Source: DASUNQ01 sp035536455 (GTDB lineage Bacteria; Acidobacteriota; Thermoanaerobaculia; Multivoradales; UBA5704). Taken from it: a DNA stretch of 64,000 nucleotides. The notes beneath the pieces were generated by a model, which was not told the origin of the DNA, did no database searches, and saw nothing but the letters and a program-made list of their open reading frames with translations. Of the stretch, positions 14,107-23,452 are shown one piece after another. Location: assembly GCA_035536455.1 (NCBI GenBank), contig DATLOC010000028.1, positions 219,312-283,311 of the forward strand. The letters run 5' to 3'. The position numbers and the translations under genes were made by a program. Each line of letters opens with the position of its first letter. The first letter of the stretch is position 1.

Positions 14107-15657
14107 ATGGCCAAGCCGCTGACCGACGCGATCGAGCACGTCGTCGTCCTGATGCTCGAGAACCGCTCCTTCGACAACGTCCTCGGCGGGCTCTACCCCG
14201 ACCTGACGAAGCAGGGGCTCTACCGCGGCCTGCTCGGCAACGAGACCAACCCGCTCGACCCGGCGAACCCGAGAGCCGGCTCGGTGACGGTCTTCCAGGG
14301 GCCGGCGACCTCGTCGGTCTGGATCATGCCCTACCCCGATCCCGGCGAGCTGTACGCCGACATGGTGCAGCAGATCTTCGGCTCCAACGCCAGCGTGCTG
14401 CCGAGCGGGGTGCTGCCGCCGATGTCGGGCTTCGCCTGGAACTACACGCAGCAGTCGCCGGCGCCGCCCGGCCCCGGCTGGCCGTCCGTCAAGCCCGTGG
14501 CGGGCAACGTCATGCAGTACTACTCGGGCGCGTCCATGCCGGTCACCTCCTGCCTGGCGCAGGGGTACGCCGTCTGCGACTACTGGTTCGCCGCCGCCCC
14601 GGTGCAGACGCTCGCGAACCGGGTGCTCGCGCACTGTGGCACGCCGACCAAGCTGCCTGGCACGAACCTCTCGCGCATCAACAACCCGGACTTCACCGAC
14701 ACCCTGAAGATCCCGTTCCATCCGCCGGTCACCGACCCGACGATCTTCCAGCTCCTCGACGAAACCTGCCCGGACGGGGTGGCGCCGGCTTGCAGCGACT
14801 TCCACGATCCCAAGTTCCAGCTCAACTGGAAGGTCTACTACCACGACGTGCCGCTGTCGGCCCTCTGCCAGTACGTCTACCAACGCTGGTGCTACGACTA
14901 CCTCTTCGGCGGCAACGTCTACGGATTCCAGGAGTACTTCGAGTACGACATCCAGAACGATCGGCTCCCCAAGTACTCCTTCATCGAGCCGCGCTACTCG
15001 AACACCCTCGGAGGCACGGTCAACTCCAACCATCCGGGGGGCGCGGGGCTGGACTTCGAGGATCCCAACGGCAACTCGCTGCCGCCGCCGATCAACGTCA
15101 TGGACGGCGAGCGGCTGCTCTGGCAGGTCTACTCGATCCTCCGCAAGTATCCGGAGACGTTCGCCAAGACGCTGCTGATCGTGACCTACGACGAGCACGG
15201 CGGCCTCTTCGACCACGTGCCGCCGCCGGCCGCCGTCTCGCCGTTCTCGCCGCCGGTCGACAACTTCGACTACGACCGTTACGGCGCCCGCGTGCCCGCC
15301 ATCCTGATCAACCCGTCGATCAAGCCCGGCACCGTCTACCCGCCGCGGCAGGGTCTGGCGCCGGTGCTCGCGCACCCGTTCGACCACACCAGCATCCTGA
15401 GCACGCTGATCGCGCAGTTCGGCCTGAGCGGCAGCCTGACGCCGCGCGTCGACTCGGCACCGAAGCTCGAGGGGCTGATCACGGCGAACACCTACCCGCC
15501 CCCGGCCTGCGCGGCGCCGGTGCCGGAGCTGCCGGAGGAGGGGCCGCCGCCGGGGTCGCGGGTGGAGTCCGTCCCGTACGCCGCGCACAACCTCGCGGCC
15601 GCCCTCGCCCCGCTCTACCGGCTGGTCCAGGACTCCAAGCGCGGCCCGCGCCCGTGA
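14107..15657 (+). CDS. Phosphoesterase-family protein (phospholipase C / acid phosphatase AcpA-like)
   Basis: A 516-residue alkaline-phosphatase-fold phosphoesterase. The N-terminal IEHVVVLMLENRSFDNVLGG (about 9-28) with metal-binding E and N, the central region, and TYDEHGGLFDHVPPPAAVSP late in the protein are the standard motifs of bacterial phospholipase C/AcpA enzymes. No signal peptide precedes MAKPLTDAIEHVVV, so unlike most relatives it may be cytoplasmic or exported by another route. The stop overlaps the GTG of the next gene (GTGA), so the two form an operon. A short intergenic gap separates it from the divergent M15 gene. Confidence 0.88.
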   Translation: MAKPLTDAIEHVVVLMLENRSFDNVLGGLYPDLTKQGLYRGLLGNETNPLDPANPRAGSVTVFQGPATSSVWIMPYPDPGELYADMVQQIFGSNASVLPSGVLPPMSGFAWNYTQQSPAPPGPGWPSVKPVAGNVMQYYSGASMPVTSCLAQGYAVCDYWFAAAPVQTLANRVLAHCGTPTKLPGTNLSRINNPDFTDTLKIPFHPPVTDPTIFQLLDETCPDGVAPACSDFHDPKFQLNWKVYYHDVPLSALCQYVYQRWCYDYLFGGNVYGFQEYFEYDIQNDRLPKYSFIEPRYSNTLGGTVNSNHPGGAGLDFEDPNGNSLPPPINVMDGERLLWQVYSILRKYPETFAKTLLIVTYDEHGGLFDHVPPPAAVSPFSPPVDNFDYDRYGARVPAILINPSIKPGTVYPPRQGLAPVLAHPFDHTSILSTLIAQFGLSGSLTPRVDSAPKLEGLITANTYPPPACAAPVPELPEEGPPPGSRVESVPYAAHNLAAALAPLYRLVQDSKRGPRP

Positions 15658-17144
15658 CCCCGTCCGAGACCGTCCCTGCGGCGGCGCCGCCGCCCGACGG
15701 CGACCTCATCGGCGCCTACGTCGGACTGGGCGTGGCGCACGCCGAGCGCGGGCACATCCTCGAGGCCGCGGCGGCCTTCCAGAACGCCCTGCGCCTCGAC
15801 GCCGGGCACGTGCCGGCGTTGCTCAACCTCGGCACCTCCTGGCGCCACCTCGGCCACCCCGACTCGGCGCTCCCCTGCTACCGCCTGGCGGCGAAGCTCG
15901 CCCCCGGGCACGCCGACGCGCACTACCTCCTCGGCGCCCTCCTCTGCCAGGAGCGCGAGCTCGACGGCGCCGTCGCCGCGCACCGCCGGGCGCTGGCGCT
16001 CGCGCCCGACCACGCCGGGGCCCTCACCGACCTCGGCAGCGCGCTCGTCCTCCAGGGGGACGTCGAGGAGGGGCCGGCGCTGCTCCGCCGCGCGGTCGAG
16101 GTGGCGCCGCGCTGGCCGGTGGCGCACGTCAACCTGGGGATCGCGCTGGTGCGCGAGCGGCGCTGGAGCGAGGCGCTCGCCGCCTTCCGCGCCGCCCAGG
16201 AGGCGGACCCCGCCTGCGCCTACGCCCGGTTCTGCGAGAGCAACCTCCACCTGATGCGGGGGGACTACGCGCGCGGCTACGCGCTGTTCGACGCCCACCG
16301 CGCCGTCTACCCGCACCGCATCCGCGAGCGGCGCTGGGAGGGCGGCCCGCTCGCCGGCCGCACGATCCTGCTCTACGCCCAGCACGGCCTCGGCGACACG
16401 CTGCAGTTCGTCCGCTACGTGTCGCGCGTGGCGGCGATGGGGGGGCGCGTCGTCCTCCAGGTGCAGCCGAACCTGTTGCCGCTCCTCGGCCGCCAGCCCG
16501 GGGCCGCGGCGGTCCGCTCGATCATGGACGACCCCGGCCCCTTCGACGTCCAGGCGACGCTGCTCGAGCTGCCGGCGATTCTCGGCGACACACTGGAGAC
16601 GATCCCGGCCGAGGTCCCCTACCTGCGCGCCGACCCCGCCCTGCGCGCGCGCTGGGCGGCGCGCCTCGGGGGCGACGGCGGGTTCAAGGTGGGCGTGGCG
16701 TGGCACGGCAACCCCGACCAGAAGGACGGCCTGGTCCGCCGCTGCGCGCTGCGCGACATGGCGCCGCTCTGGGAGGTGCCGGGGGTGACGGTCTACAGCC
16801 TCCAGGTCGGCGCCGGCCGCGAGGAGCTGACGGCCGGTGAGCCGACGCCGGTGCGCGACCTCGGCGCGATCGACGCCGAGACGGGGCCCTTCATGGACAC
16901 GGCGGCGATCATGGAGGGGCTCGACCTCGTCGTCACCATCGACACCTCGATCGCGCACCTGGCCGGCGGCCTGGCGCGGCCGGTCTGGATGGCGGTGCCC
17001 CATTGGGCGGACTGGCGCTGGATGGTCGACCGGCCGGACAGCCCCTGGTACCCGACGATGCGCATCTTCCGCCAGCCGCGCCCGGGAGCCTGGGCGCCGG
17101 TCTTCGCCGAGCTGGCGTCGGTATTGCGCGCCCGTTCCTCTTGA
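15654..17144 (+). CDS. TPR protein with heptosyltransferase-like (GT9) domain
   Basis: 496 residues. The N-terminal ~220 contain about six TPR units (for example AYVGLGVAHAERGHILEAAA, NLGTSWRHLGHPDSALPCYR, DLGSALVLQGDVEEGPALLR). The C-terminal half resembles ADP-heptose:LPS heptosyltransferase folds: GRTILLYAQHGLGDTLQFVR at ~240, GVAWHGNPDQKDGLVRRCAL at ~345 and DLVVTIDTSIAHLAGGLARP at ~425. TPR-GT proteins of this type are common and are thought to glycosylate proteins or surface polymers. The GTG start overlaps the phosphoesterase stop, so the genes are co-translated, though a joint pathway is unclear. Confidence 0.85.
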   Translation: MTPSETVPAAAPPPDGDLIGAYVGLGVAHAERGHILEAAAAFQNALRLDAGHVPALLNLGTSWRHLGHPDSALPCYRLAAKLAPGHADAHYLLGALLCQERELDGAVAAHRRALALAPDHAGALTDLGSALVLQGDVEEGPALLRRAVEVAPRWPVAHVNLGIALVRERRWSEALAAFRAAQEADPACAYARFCESNLHLMRGDYARGYALFDAHRAVYPHRIRERRWEGGPLAGRTILLYAQHGLGDTLQFVRYVSRVAAMGGRVVLQVQPNLLPLLGRQPGAAAVRSIMDDPGPFDVQATLLELPAILGDTLETIPAEVPYLRADPALRARWAARLGGDGGFKVGVAWHGNPDQKDGLVRRCALRDMAPLWEVPGVTVYSLQVGAGREELTAGEPTPVRDLGAIDAETGPFMDTAAIMEGLDLVVTIDTSIAHLAGGLARPVWMAVPHWADWRWMVDRPDSPWYPTMRIFRQPRPGAWAPVFAELASVLRARSS

Positions 17145-17188
17145 CTGTCTAGAAGAGGCCGCGTAGCATCCCTCTAGCTCATCTAGAG
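17141..17188 (+). promoter_or_regulatory. Promoter and palindromic operator of the PadR-permease operon
   Basis: TTGACT (17141-17146), 17 bp, TAGCAT (17164-17169) form a near-consensus promoter. Directly downstream lies the palindrome CTCTAG-N5-CTAGAG (17172-17188), with a further TCTAGA inside the spacer. PadR proteins autoregulate through such dyads, so this is the likely operator; AGAGGAGAG then serves as ribosome-binding site. Confidence 0.72.
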
Positions 17189-17198
17189 GAGAGCCCCG

Positions 17199-17549
17199 AT
17201 GACGACCAGGACCGCCGAGATCCTGCAAGGCACGCTCGAGATGCTGACCTTGAAGGCGCTGTCGCTCGAGCCGATGCACGGCTGGGGGATCGGGCAGCGG
17301 ATCGAGCAGCTCGCGGGCGGCGCCTTCGCGGTGCAGCAGGGATCGCTCTACCCGGCGCTGCAGCGCATGCTGCGCAAGGGGTGGATCCGCGCCGAGTGGC
17401 GCGCCAGCGAGAACAACCGGCGCGCGCGCTACTACCGGCTCACCAAGGCCGGCGAGCGCCAGCTCGCCGTCGAGACCGAGGCCTGGGAGCGCACGGTGGA
17501 GGTCATCGCCGGCATCCTGCGCGGCCGGCTCGCCGGGGAGGCGCCGTGA
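17199..17549 (+). CDS. PadR-family transcriptional regulator
   Basis: A 116-residue winged-helix protein: TAEILQGTLEMLTLKALSLE, MHGWGIGQRIEQL, the recognition region VQQGSLYPALQRMLRKGWIR and the wing EWRASENNRRARYYRLTKAG. This is the Acidobacteria-type PadR that nearly always precedes a large MacB-like permease gene, as it does here with a GTGA overlap. It probably represses its own operon through the dyad just upstream and releases it in response to a toxic or membrane-active compound, although the ligand is unknown. Confidence 0.92.
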   Translation: MTTRTAEILQGTLEMLTLKALSLEPMHGWGIGQRIEQLAGGAFAVQQGSLYPALQRMLRKGWIRAEWRASENNRRARYYRLTKAGERQLAVETEAWERTVEVIAGILRGRLAGEAP

Positions 17550-20176
17550 GCGCGCTCTCCGATCTCTCCGAGCGGCTGCGCGCGCTGCTCTTCCCGCGGC
17601 GCCACCGGCGCGAGCTCGAGGAGGAGATGCGCTTCCACGTCGAGCGGGACGCCGAGGAGCGCGGCCGGCGGGGTGCCGACCCGGACGCGGCGCGGCGCGA
17701 GGCGGCGCTCGCCTTCGGCGGCGCCGAGCGTTTCCAGGAGGAGGTCCGCGACGCCACCGGCGTGCGCCCCCTCCAGGACTTCGCCGCCGACGTGCGCCAC
17801 GCGCTGCGCGGGCTGCGGCGCAACCCCGCCTTCGCCTTGGGCGCGATCCTGGTCCTGGGTGTCGGCATCGGGGCGACGGCGGCCTCGTTCGCGGTGGTGG
17901 ACGCAGTGGTGCTGGCGCCGCTGCCGCACCCCCACGCCGACCGGCTGGTGCGCGTCTACCCGCGGGTGACGCGGAATTTCGGGAACCTCTCGACGGTCGA
18001 CTTCCAGGCGATCCGCGACCAGCAGAAAAGCTTCGACGCCTTCGGCGGGGTCGCGCTCGCCACGATGGCGCTGTCGGGGACGGGTGAGCCGCAGCTGGTC
18101 TACGCGGGCCGTACGACGACCGGCTTCTTCCGGGCGCTCGGCGTCGTCCCCGCCGTGGGCCGGCTGATCCAGCGGCGCGACGAGGCGCTCGGCGCGCCGC
18201 CGGTCGTCGTGCTGTCGCACGCGCTCGCCGGGGAGCTGTTCGGCGGCGCGCGCGCGGCGCTGGGGCGGGCGGTCACTCTCGACGGCAGGAGCCACGAGGT
18301 CGTCGGCGTCCTGCCCGGGGGCCCGGCGGCGGCGGCCGGCTTGGCCGGCTGGGATCTCGGCGTCTGGCCCGCGGTCCAGATGGAGACGCCGACCCGGCGC
18401 GGACCATTCTGGATCCGCGGCATCGCGCGCCTGAAGGAAGACGTCACTCACGCCGAGGCGGCGCGCGACCTCGCGGGCATCAGCGAGCGGATCTTCCCGC
18501 TCTGGGCGGCCGGGTTCCAGGATCGCGAGGCGCGCTTCACGCCGGTGCCGCTGCGCGAGGCGATCGTGGGCGACGCCGGCCGGAGCCTCGGGCTCTTCGC
18601 GGCCGCCGTCGCGCTCGTCCTGCTCATCGCCGTCGCCAACGTCGCCACGCTCGTCCTCGTCCGCGCCTCGGCGCGCGCCCAGGAGCTGGCCGTCCGCGTC
18701 GCGCTCGGGGCGCCGCGCGCCCGGCTGGTGCGGATGGTGCTCGTCGAAGGGCTGACCCTGACCTCGTTCGCGGGCCTCGCCGGCCTGCTCGTCGCGGCGC
18801 TCGGCGTGCGCTTGGCCGGGACGCTGGCGCCGTACCTGCCGCGGCAGGCCGAGGTCGGGCTCGATTGGCGCGCGCTCGCCTTCGTCGCCGCGGCGACGCT
18901 TGCGGTCGGCGTCCTGGTGAGCCTGCCGCCGCTCTTCGCGGCGCTCCGGCCCGGGCGCGCCGCGGGGCTCGGCGCCGGCGCCCGGGTCGGACCGGGCCGC
19001 GGCACGCACGCCGTGCGCACGGCGCTGGTGACGGCGGAGTTCGCGCTGGCACTGCCGCTGCTGCTCGGCGCGGGGCTGCTGCTCAACAGCTTCCTGCGGT
19101 TGCAGCGGGTCGATCCCGGGTTCGACGCGGCCGGAGTCGTCACTACGTCGGTGGCGCTGCCGGAGGCGCGCCACCCCGAGGAGGCCACGCCGGCGTTCTG
19201 GCGGCGCGCCGAGGCGCTGGTCGCCGAGCTCGGCGGCATCGAGGCGTTCGGGCTGTCGACGGAGCTGCCGCCGAGCCAGCCCGGCAACGAGAACAACTTC
19301 GACCTCGTGGACCGCCCGGTGCCGGCGGGCGCATCGCAGCCCACCTCGCCGTGGGTCTACGCGACCAACGGCTACTTCGCGGCGCTCGGCGTGCCGCTCG
19401 TCGACGGACGAGCGTTCCGCGTCGGCGACACCGCCGAGGCGCCGCCGGTGGCTATCGTCACCGAGTCATGGGCGCGGCGGTTCTACCCGGGCGAGTCGCC
19501 GGTCGGCCGGCAGATGATCGAGGGGGGCTGCGTGGAGTGTCCGCGGACGACGATCGTCGGCGTGGTGGGCGACGTCAAGTACCTCGGCCTCGAGAACGCC
19601 GGCGAGGCGGTGTACCTGCCGTTCGCGCAGGGCGGGCCGCGGGACGCGCACCTCGTGGCGCGGGGCCGGGGGACGACGGCCGAGACCCTGGCCGCGCTGC
19701 GCGAGGTGGTGCGCCGGCTCGACCCCGAGCTCCCGGTGGCGCAGGCGACGCTGGCGGAGCGGCTCGCCGGCGAGCTCGCCGATCCCCGGCGCTGGACCGC
19801 CATCGTCGGCGCCTTCGGCGCGACGGCGGTCCTGCTCGCGTCGCTCGGCGTCTTCGCCCTGATGTCGTACTCGGTGCGGCAGCGCCGGCGCGAGATCGGC
19901 GTGCGGATCGCCCTCGGCGCCGGGCCGCAGTCGGTCACCTGGATGATCGTCCGGCGCGGCATGGGCGTGGCGGTCTCCGGGCTCGCGCTGGGCCTCCTGC
20001 TCGCGGCCCTCGAAGTGCGCCTGCTCCAGGCGCTGCTCTTCGGCGTCGGCGCGGCCGACCCGCTGACCCTCGCCGCCGTCGCGGCGGGCCTGCTCGGCGC
20101 CGCTCTCTTCGCCTGCTGGCTCCCCGGCCGCAGCGCGGCGAGGGTGTCGCCGCTCGAGGCTCTGGTGGCCGAATAG
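17546..20176 (+). CDS. ABC transporter permease, MacB/FtsX-like, ADOP type
   Basis: An 876-residue permease with the duplicated-orphan layout: a soluble N-terminal helical part (RRHRRELEEEMRFHVERDAE, about 18-37), a first membrane span near residue 90 (FALGAILVLGVGIGATAASF), a MacB periplasmic core, an FtsX block around 345-470, a second periplasmic core and a final FtsX block (about 745-870). It has no ATPase gene beside it, which is usual for the group; it must borrow one. The likely role is efflux or envelope mechanotransmission under control of the PadR encoded directly upstream. GTG 17546 overlaps the PadR stop. Confidence 0.9.
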   Translation: MSALSDLSERLRALLFPRRHRRELEEEMRFHVERDAEERGRRGADPDAARREAALAFGGAERFQEEVRDATGVRPLQDFAADVRHALRGLRRNPAFALGAILVLGVGIGATAASFAVVDAVVLAPLPHPHADRLVRVYPRVTRNFGNLSTVDFQAIRDQQKSFDAFGGVALATMALSGTGEPQLVYAGRTTTGFFRALGVVPAVGRLIQRRDEALGAPPVVVLSHALAGELFGGARAALGRAVTLDGRSHEVVGVLPGGPAAAAGLAGWDLGVWPAVQMETPTRRGPFWIRGIARLKEDVTHAEAARDLAGISERIFPLWAAGFQDREARFTPVPLREAIVGDAGRSLGLFAAAVALVLLIAVANVATLVLVRASARAQELAVRVALGAPRARLVRMVLVEGLTLTSFAGLAGLLVAALGVRLAGTLAPYLPRQAEVGLDWRALAFVAAATLAVGVLVSLPPLFAALRPGRAAGLGAGARVGPGRGTHAVRTALVTAEFALALPLLLGAGLLLNSFLRLQRVDPGFDAAGVVTTSVALPEARHPEEATPAFWRRAEALVAELGGIEAFGLSTELPPSQPGNENNFDLVDRPVPAGASQPTSPWVYATNGYFAALGVPLVDGRAFRVGDTAEAPPVAIVTESWARRFYPGESPVGRQMIEGGCVECPRTTIVGVVGDVKYLGLENAGEAVYLPFAQGGPRDAHLVARGRGTTAETLAALREVVRRLDPELPVAQATLAERLAGELADPRRWTAIVGAFGATAVLLASLGVFALMSYSVRQRRREIGVRIALGAGPQSVTWMIVRRGMGVAVSGLALGLLLAALEVRLLQALLFGVGAADPLTLAAVAAGLLGAALFACWLPGRSAARVSPLEALVAE

Positions 20177-20296
20177 CTTTGCCCTCGGCGGGATGCGGCC
20201 GAGCGTGGCCAAGCGCTCCTCGGGCGTCCGTTTTGACCTGAGAGGGGGGCTAGCCGCGCGGCCGTCTCTGAGGGATGATCCCCGAGGACCCACCCC

Positions 20297-21754
20297 ATGC
20301 GCCTGGCCCCTCGCTTGTCTTTCGCCCTGCTGGCGACGCTCGCGCTCGCTCTGCCGGCGGCGTGGCCCGCCGCCGGCCAGACCGCCGACCTGTCGACCTC
20401 GAAGGCCGACAACCCGGACCCGGTGCCGCCGGGCGGCAGCATCACCTACGACATCGTCGTCTTCAACAACGGCCCGAACGACGCCACCGGGGTTACCCTC
20501 ACCGACACCCTGCCGGCCGGCACGACGTTCCTCTCGCTCGTCACGGACCCCGGCTGGAGCTGCATCACGCCGCCGGTGGGATCGGGCGGCACCGTCGACT
20601 GCTCGCTCGCGTCGCTCGCCTTTGAAGGCGCCGCGGCCATCACCCTGACCGTGGCGGTCGACGCCGGCCTCACCCCCGGCACGGTGATCGAGAACACGGC
20701 CACGGCCGGCGCGGAGGAGGGCGACCCCGGCGAGGGTAACAACGACGGCATCGCCTCGACGACGGTGGGGAGCCCGACCCCCGGAGCCGACCTCTCGGTG
20801 ACCAAGGAGGACGACCCCGATCCGGTGGCGGCGGGGGCGGAGCTGGTGTACACGATCACGGTGACCAACAGCGGTCCCGACCCCGCGAGCGGTGTCAACC
20901 TGGTCGACTCGGTGCCGTCCGGGACGACGTTCGTGTCGCTGTCGGAGCCGGCGGGCTGGTCGTGTGCGACGCCGGCGGTGGGAGACAGCGGCGACGTCCT
21001 GTGCTCGATCGCCTCGCTCGGCGTGGGCAGCGCGGTCTTCACCCTGACCGTGGAGGTCGACGCCGGCGCGGCCGGAGGCAGCGAGATCTTCAATTCGGCC
21101 ACGGTCTCCTCCTCGAGCGACGATCCCGACGAGAGCGACAACAGCGGCGGCGCCTCGACGACGGTGGCCTCGACGGCCTCGCCGGCGACGCTCTCGGGCA
21201 CCAAGACGGTGTCCGGCACCTTCGCGCCGGGCGGCGCGGTGACCTACACCGTCGTGCTGACCAACAGCGGCCCCGAGACCCAGGGCGACAACCCGGGCGA
21301 CGAGCTCACCGACGTCCTGCCGGCCGACCTGACCCTGGTCAGCGCCACGGCGACCTCCGGCACGGCGACGGCGACCGTGGCCACCAACACCGTCACCTGG
21401 AACGGCTCGCTCGCCGACGGTGCCTCGGTGACGATCACCATCGACGCCGTCATCGACGCCGGTGCCGCTCCGGGCACGACGATCTCCAACCAGGGGACGA
21501 TCGCCTACGACGCCGACGGCAACGGCACCAACGAGGCCTCGGCGGTGACCGACGATCCGGGGACGGCGGCCGAGGACGACCCGACCTCCTTCCAGCTGCC
21601 GGGTGCGCCCCTGCCCCCGCCCGTGGCGATCCCGGCCCTCGACGGGCTCGGCCTGACGGTCCTGGCCGCTTTGCTGGCGCTCGGTGGAGCGTGGGTGATG
21701 CGGCGGCAGGGCGGCCGGGCGTTCGCCCGGGCAAGACGACTCAGCGACCGCTGA
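20297..21754 (+). CDS. Secreted DUF11-repeat surface protein with IPTL-CTERM-like anchor
   Basis: A 485-residue protein: signal peptide (LSFALLATLALALPAAWPAA), then three DUF11 repeats of ~120 residues, each opening with ADLSTSKADNPDPVPPGGSI-like, ADLSVTKEDDPDPVAAGAEL-like or GTKTVSGTFAPGGAVTYTVV-like sequence and containing ATGVTLTDTLPAGTTF-like blocks. The C-terminus is a sorting-type tail, IPALDGLGLTVLAALLALGG followed by basic residues, resembling IPTL-CTERM signals. It is predicted to be displayed on or released from the cell surface, with a structural or adhesive role; no catalytic residues are seen. A weak ribosome-binding site precedes ATG 20297. Confidence 0.87.
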   Translation: MRLAPRLSFALLATLALALPAAWPAAGQTADLSTSKADNPDPVPPGGSITYDIVVFNNGPNDATGVTLTDTLPAGTTFLSLVTDPGWSCITPPVGSGGTVDCSLASLAFEGAAAITLTVAVDAGLTPGTVIENTATAGAEEGDPGEGNNDGIASTTVGSPTPGADLSVTKEDDPDPVAAGAELVYTITVTNSGPDPASGVNLVDSVPSGTTFVSLSEPAGWSCATPAVGDSGDVLCSIASLGVGSAVFTLTVEVDAGAAGGSEIFNSATVSSSSDDPDESDNSGGASTTVASTASPATLSGTKTVSGTFAPGGAVTYTVVLTNSGPETQGDNPGDELTDVLPADLTLVSATATSGTATATVATNTVTWNGSLADGASVTITIDAVIDAGAAPGTTISNQGTIAYDADGNGTNEASAVTDDPGTAAEDDPTSFQLPGAPLPPPVAIPALDGLGLTVLAALLALGGAWVMRRQGGRAFARARRLSDR

Positions 21755-21901
21755 CCGAAGTCAGCTCGGGCTGGCTCTGCTTCCAGCGCTCGCGCAGGCT
21801 GGCCGGCCATGCGAGGAACTCTGTGCTGGACACTCGCGAGTTGAAGGACCAGACGATCTCGTTCCCGCTCGCCGCCCACGGCGCGGGCGAGTGGTAGACC
21901 G

Positions 21902-23452
21902 CTAGCGCAGGGCGGCCTCCGCGGCCAGCCACCCGGCGGTGCAGGTGACGCCGCCGCCGGCGTGGCTGCCGCTGCCGCCGAGGTAGAGGCCGGGGACCGA
22001 GGTGGCGTAGCGCGCCGCCGACGGGGTGGGGCGCAGGACCAGCATCTGGTCGAGGGCCGGCTCGCCGTGGTGGAGCTGGCCGCCGGTCAGGGCGTAGCGG
22101 GTTTCGAGATCGGCCGGGGTCAGCAGCTCCTGCGCCACGATCCGGTCGCGCAGGCCGGGGGCGTGGCGCTCGAGCGTCGCGAGGATCGATTCGAGGAGCG
22201 CGGCGCGGCGCTCCTCGCTCCAGCCGCCCGCGACGTCGTAGGGGGCGTAGCTGGCGAGGACCGAGACGACGTGATGCCCCGCCGGGGCGAGCGCCGGGTC
22301 GGCGACGGTGGGGACGCGGACCTCCAGGTGCGGCTGCTCGGAGACCTCACGGTACTTGACCGCGTCGAAGGCGCGCTCCAGGTCGTCGACGTGGCCGCCG
22401 CCGATGCGGATCGACTCGAAGCGCTCGCCCGGCCGCGCCGCCAGCTCGAGCGGGCCGTCGAGCGCGAGGTGCAGCTTCGCCGCGGTGCCGCGCATGCGGA
22501 TCCGGCGGTACTCCTCCTCGATGCGGATCGGCAGGGTGCCTGGAGCGATCAGCTCCAGGAACGTGCGCTTGGGATCGCCGGTCGCGACGACCGCGGCGGC
22601 GTCGAGCGTCTCGCCCGAGGCGAGGGTGACGCCGGCCGCGCGGCCGCCTTCGATGCGGATGCGTGCCACCTCGGCGCCGGTGCGGACCTCGGCGCCGGCG
22701 GCGCGCGCCGCCCGCTCCAGCGCCGCGACGAGCGCCGCCGGGCCGCCCGCGACGTACCTCCCGGGCGCCGCCTCGAGCAGCAGCAGGTTGGTGTTGGTGC
22801 CGGCCGACCAGGGGCCGGCGAAGGTGCCGGTGACCGCCGGCGCCGCCAGCCCTTCGACCAGGAGCGGCGTCGCGAACAGCTCGTTCAGGAAGTCGGCGAC
22901 GCACATCGGCGCCACCCGCATCAGCTCCAGCGTGTCGCGGCGGCCGAGGCGCCAGAGCCCGAGCCCGCCCTTCGCCACCTCCCAGAAGTCGCCGGCGCCG
23001 GCGGGCGAGAGCGGCGGCGGCGGCGCGCTCATCACCGCCGCGACGAGCGGGCGGAGCTTGGCGAGGAACCCGCGGTAGCGGGCGTACGCCTCGGCGTCGT
23101 GACGGGAGCGCGCGCCCAGCTCGCCGGCGGCAGCGCGCGCCGGGTCGCGGTCGAGGAGCAGGCCGGGGCCGCCGTCCTCGGTGAGCAGGACCGGCGGCGC
23201 CTCGCGCCAGGCGAGGCCGTGCCGCTCGAGCCCGAGCGCCGCCGCGACGCGCGGCGACACCAGGCCCTCGTCGTGGAGGACGCCGGGCACCCGGTAGCCG
23301 GGGTGGAATTCGCTCGCGCCGGCGAGACCGCCGACTGCGTCGCGCCGCTCGAGGACCACCACCTTCTTGCCGGCGGCGGCGAGGCGCGCGGCGGCGGCGA
23401 GGCCGTTCTGGCCGGCGCCGAAGACGACGGCGTCGTAGCGGGCGGCGCCCAT
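21902..23452 (-). CDS. FAD-dependent oxidoreductase, phytoene-desaturase/PYROXD2-like (copy 1)
   Basis: 516 residues. The N-terminal dinucleotide-binding motif VVFGAGQNGLAAAARLAAAG (about 9-28) continues into VVVLERRDAVGG. The C-terminal FAD-binding sequence is VPGLYLGGSGSHAGGGVTCT. The overall layout matches the NAD(P)/FAD-dependent amine-oxidase-like group near PYROXD2. It is followed immediately upstream (0-bp gap) by a second related enzyme (23453-25078) and a GcvT-like gene, all on the minus strand, so a shared substrate is likely. It shows clear homology to its neighbour, pointing to an old tandem duplication. Confidence 0.88.
   Translation of the reverse strand: MGAARYDAVVFGAGQNGLAAAARLAAAGKKVVVLERRDAVGGLAGASEFHPGYRVPGVLHDEGLVSPRVAAALGLERHGLAWREAPPVLLTEDGGPGLLLDRDPARAAAGELGARSRHDAEAYARYRGFLAKLRPLVAAVMSAPPPPLSPAGAGDFWEVAKGGLGLWRLGRRDTLELMRVAPMCVADFLNELFATPLLVEGLAAPAVTGTFAGPWSAGTNTNLLLLEAAPGRYVAGGPAALVAALERAARAAGAEVRTGAEVARIRIEGGRAAGVTLASGETLDAAAVVATGDPKRTFLELIAPGTLPIRIEEEYRRIRMRGTAAKLHLALDGPLELAARPGERFESIRIGGGHVDDLERAFDAVKYREVSEQPHLEVRVPTVADPALAPAGHHVVSVLASYAPYDVAGGWSEERRAALLESILATLERHAPGLRDRIVAQELLTPADLETRYALTGGQLHHGEPALDQMLVLRPTPSAARYATSVPGLYLGGSGSHAGGGVTCTAGWLAAEAALR

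Noticed and set aside
12904..15588. 894-residue minus-strand ORF covering the phosphoesterase gene
   Set aside because: Only the part up to ~14,049 has protein-like sequence; the rest is antisense shadow (Arg/Gly/Val-rich) of the well-supported phosphoesterase.
21755..21901. Short minus-strand ORF over the gap after the DUF11 gene
   Set aside because: 63 residues with no family resemblance, codon pattern or ribosome-binding site; I see nothing definite in this 147-bp gap.
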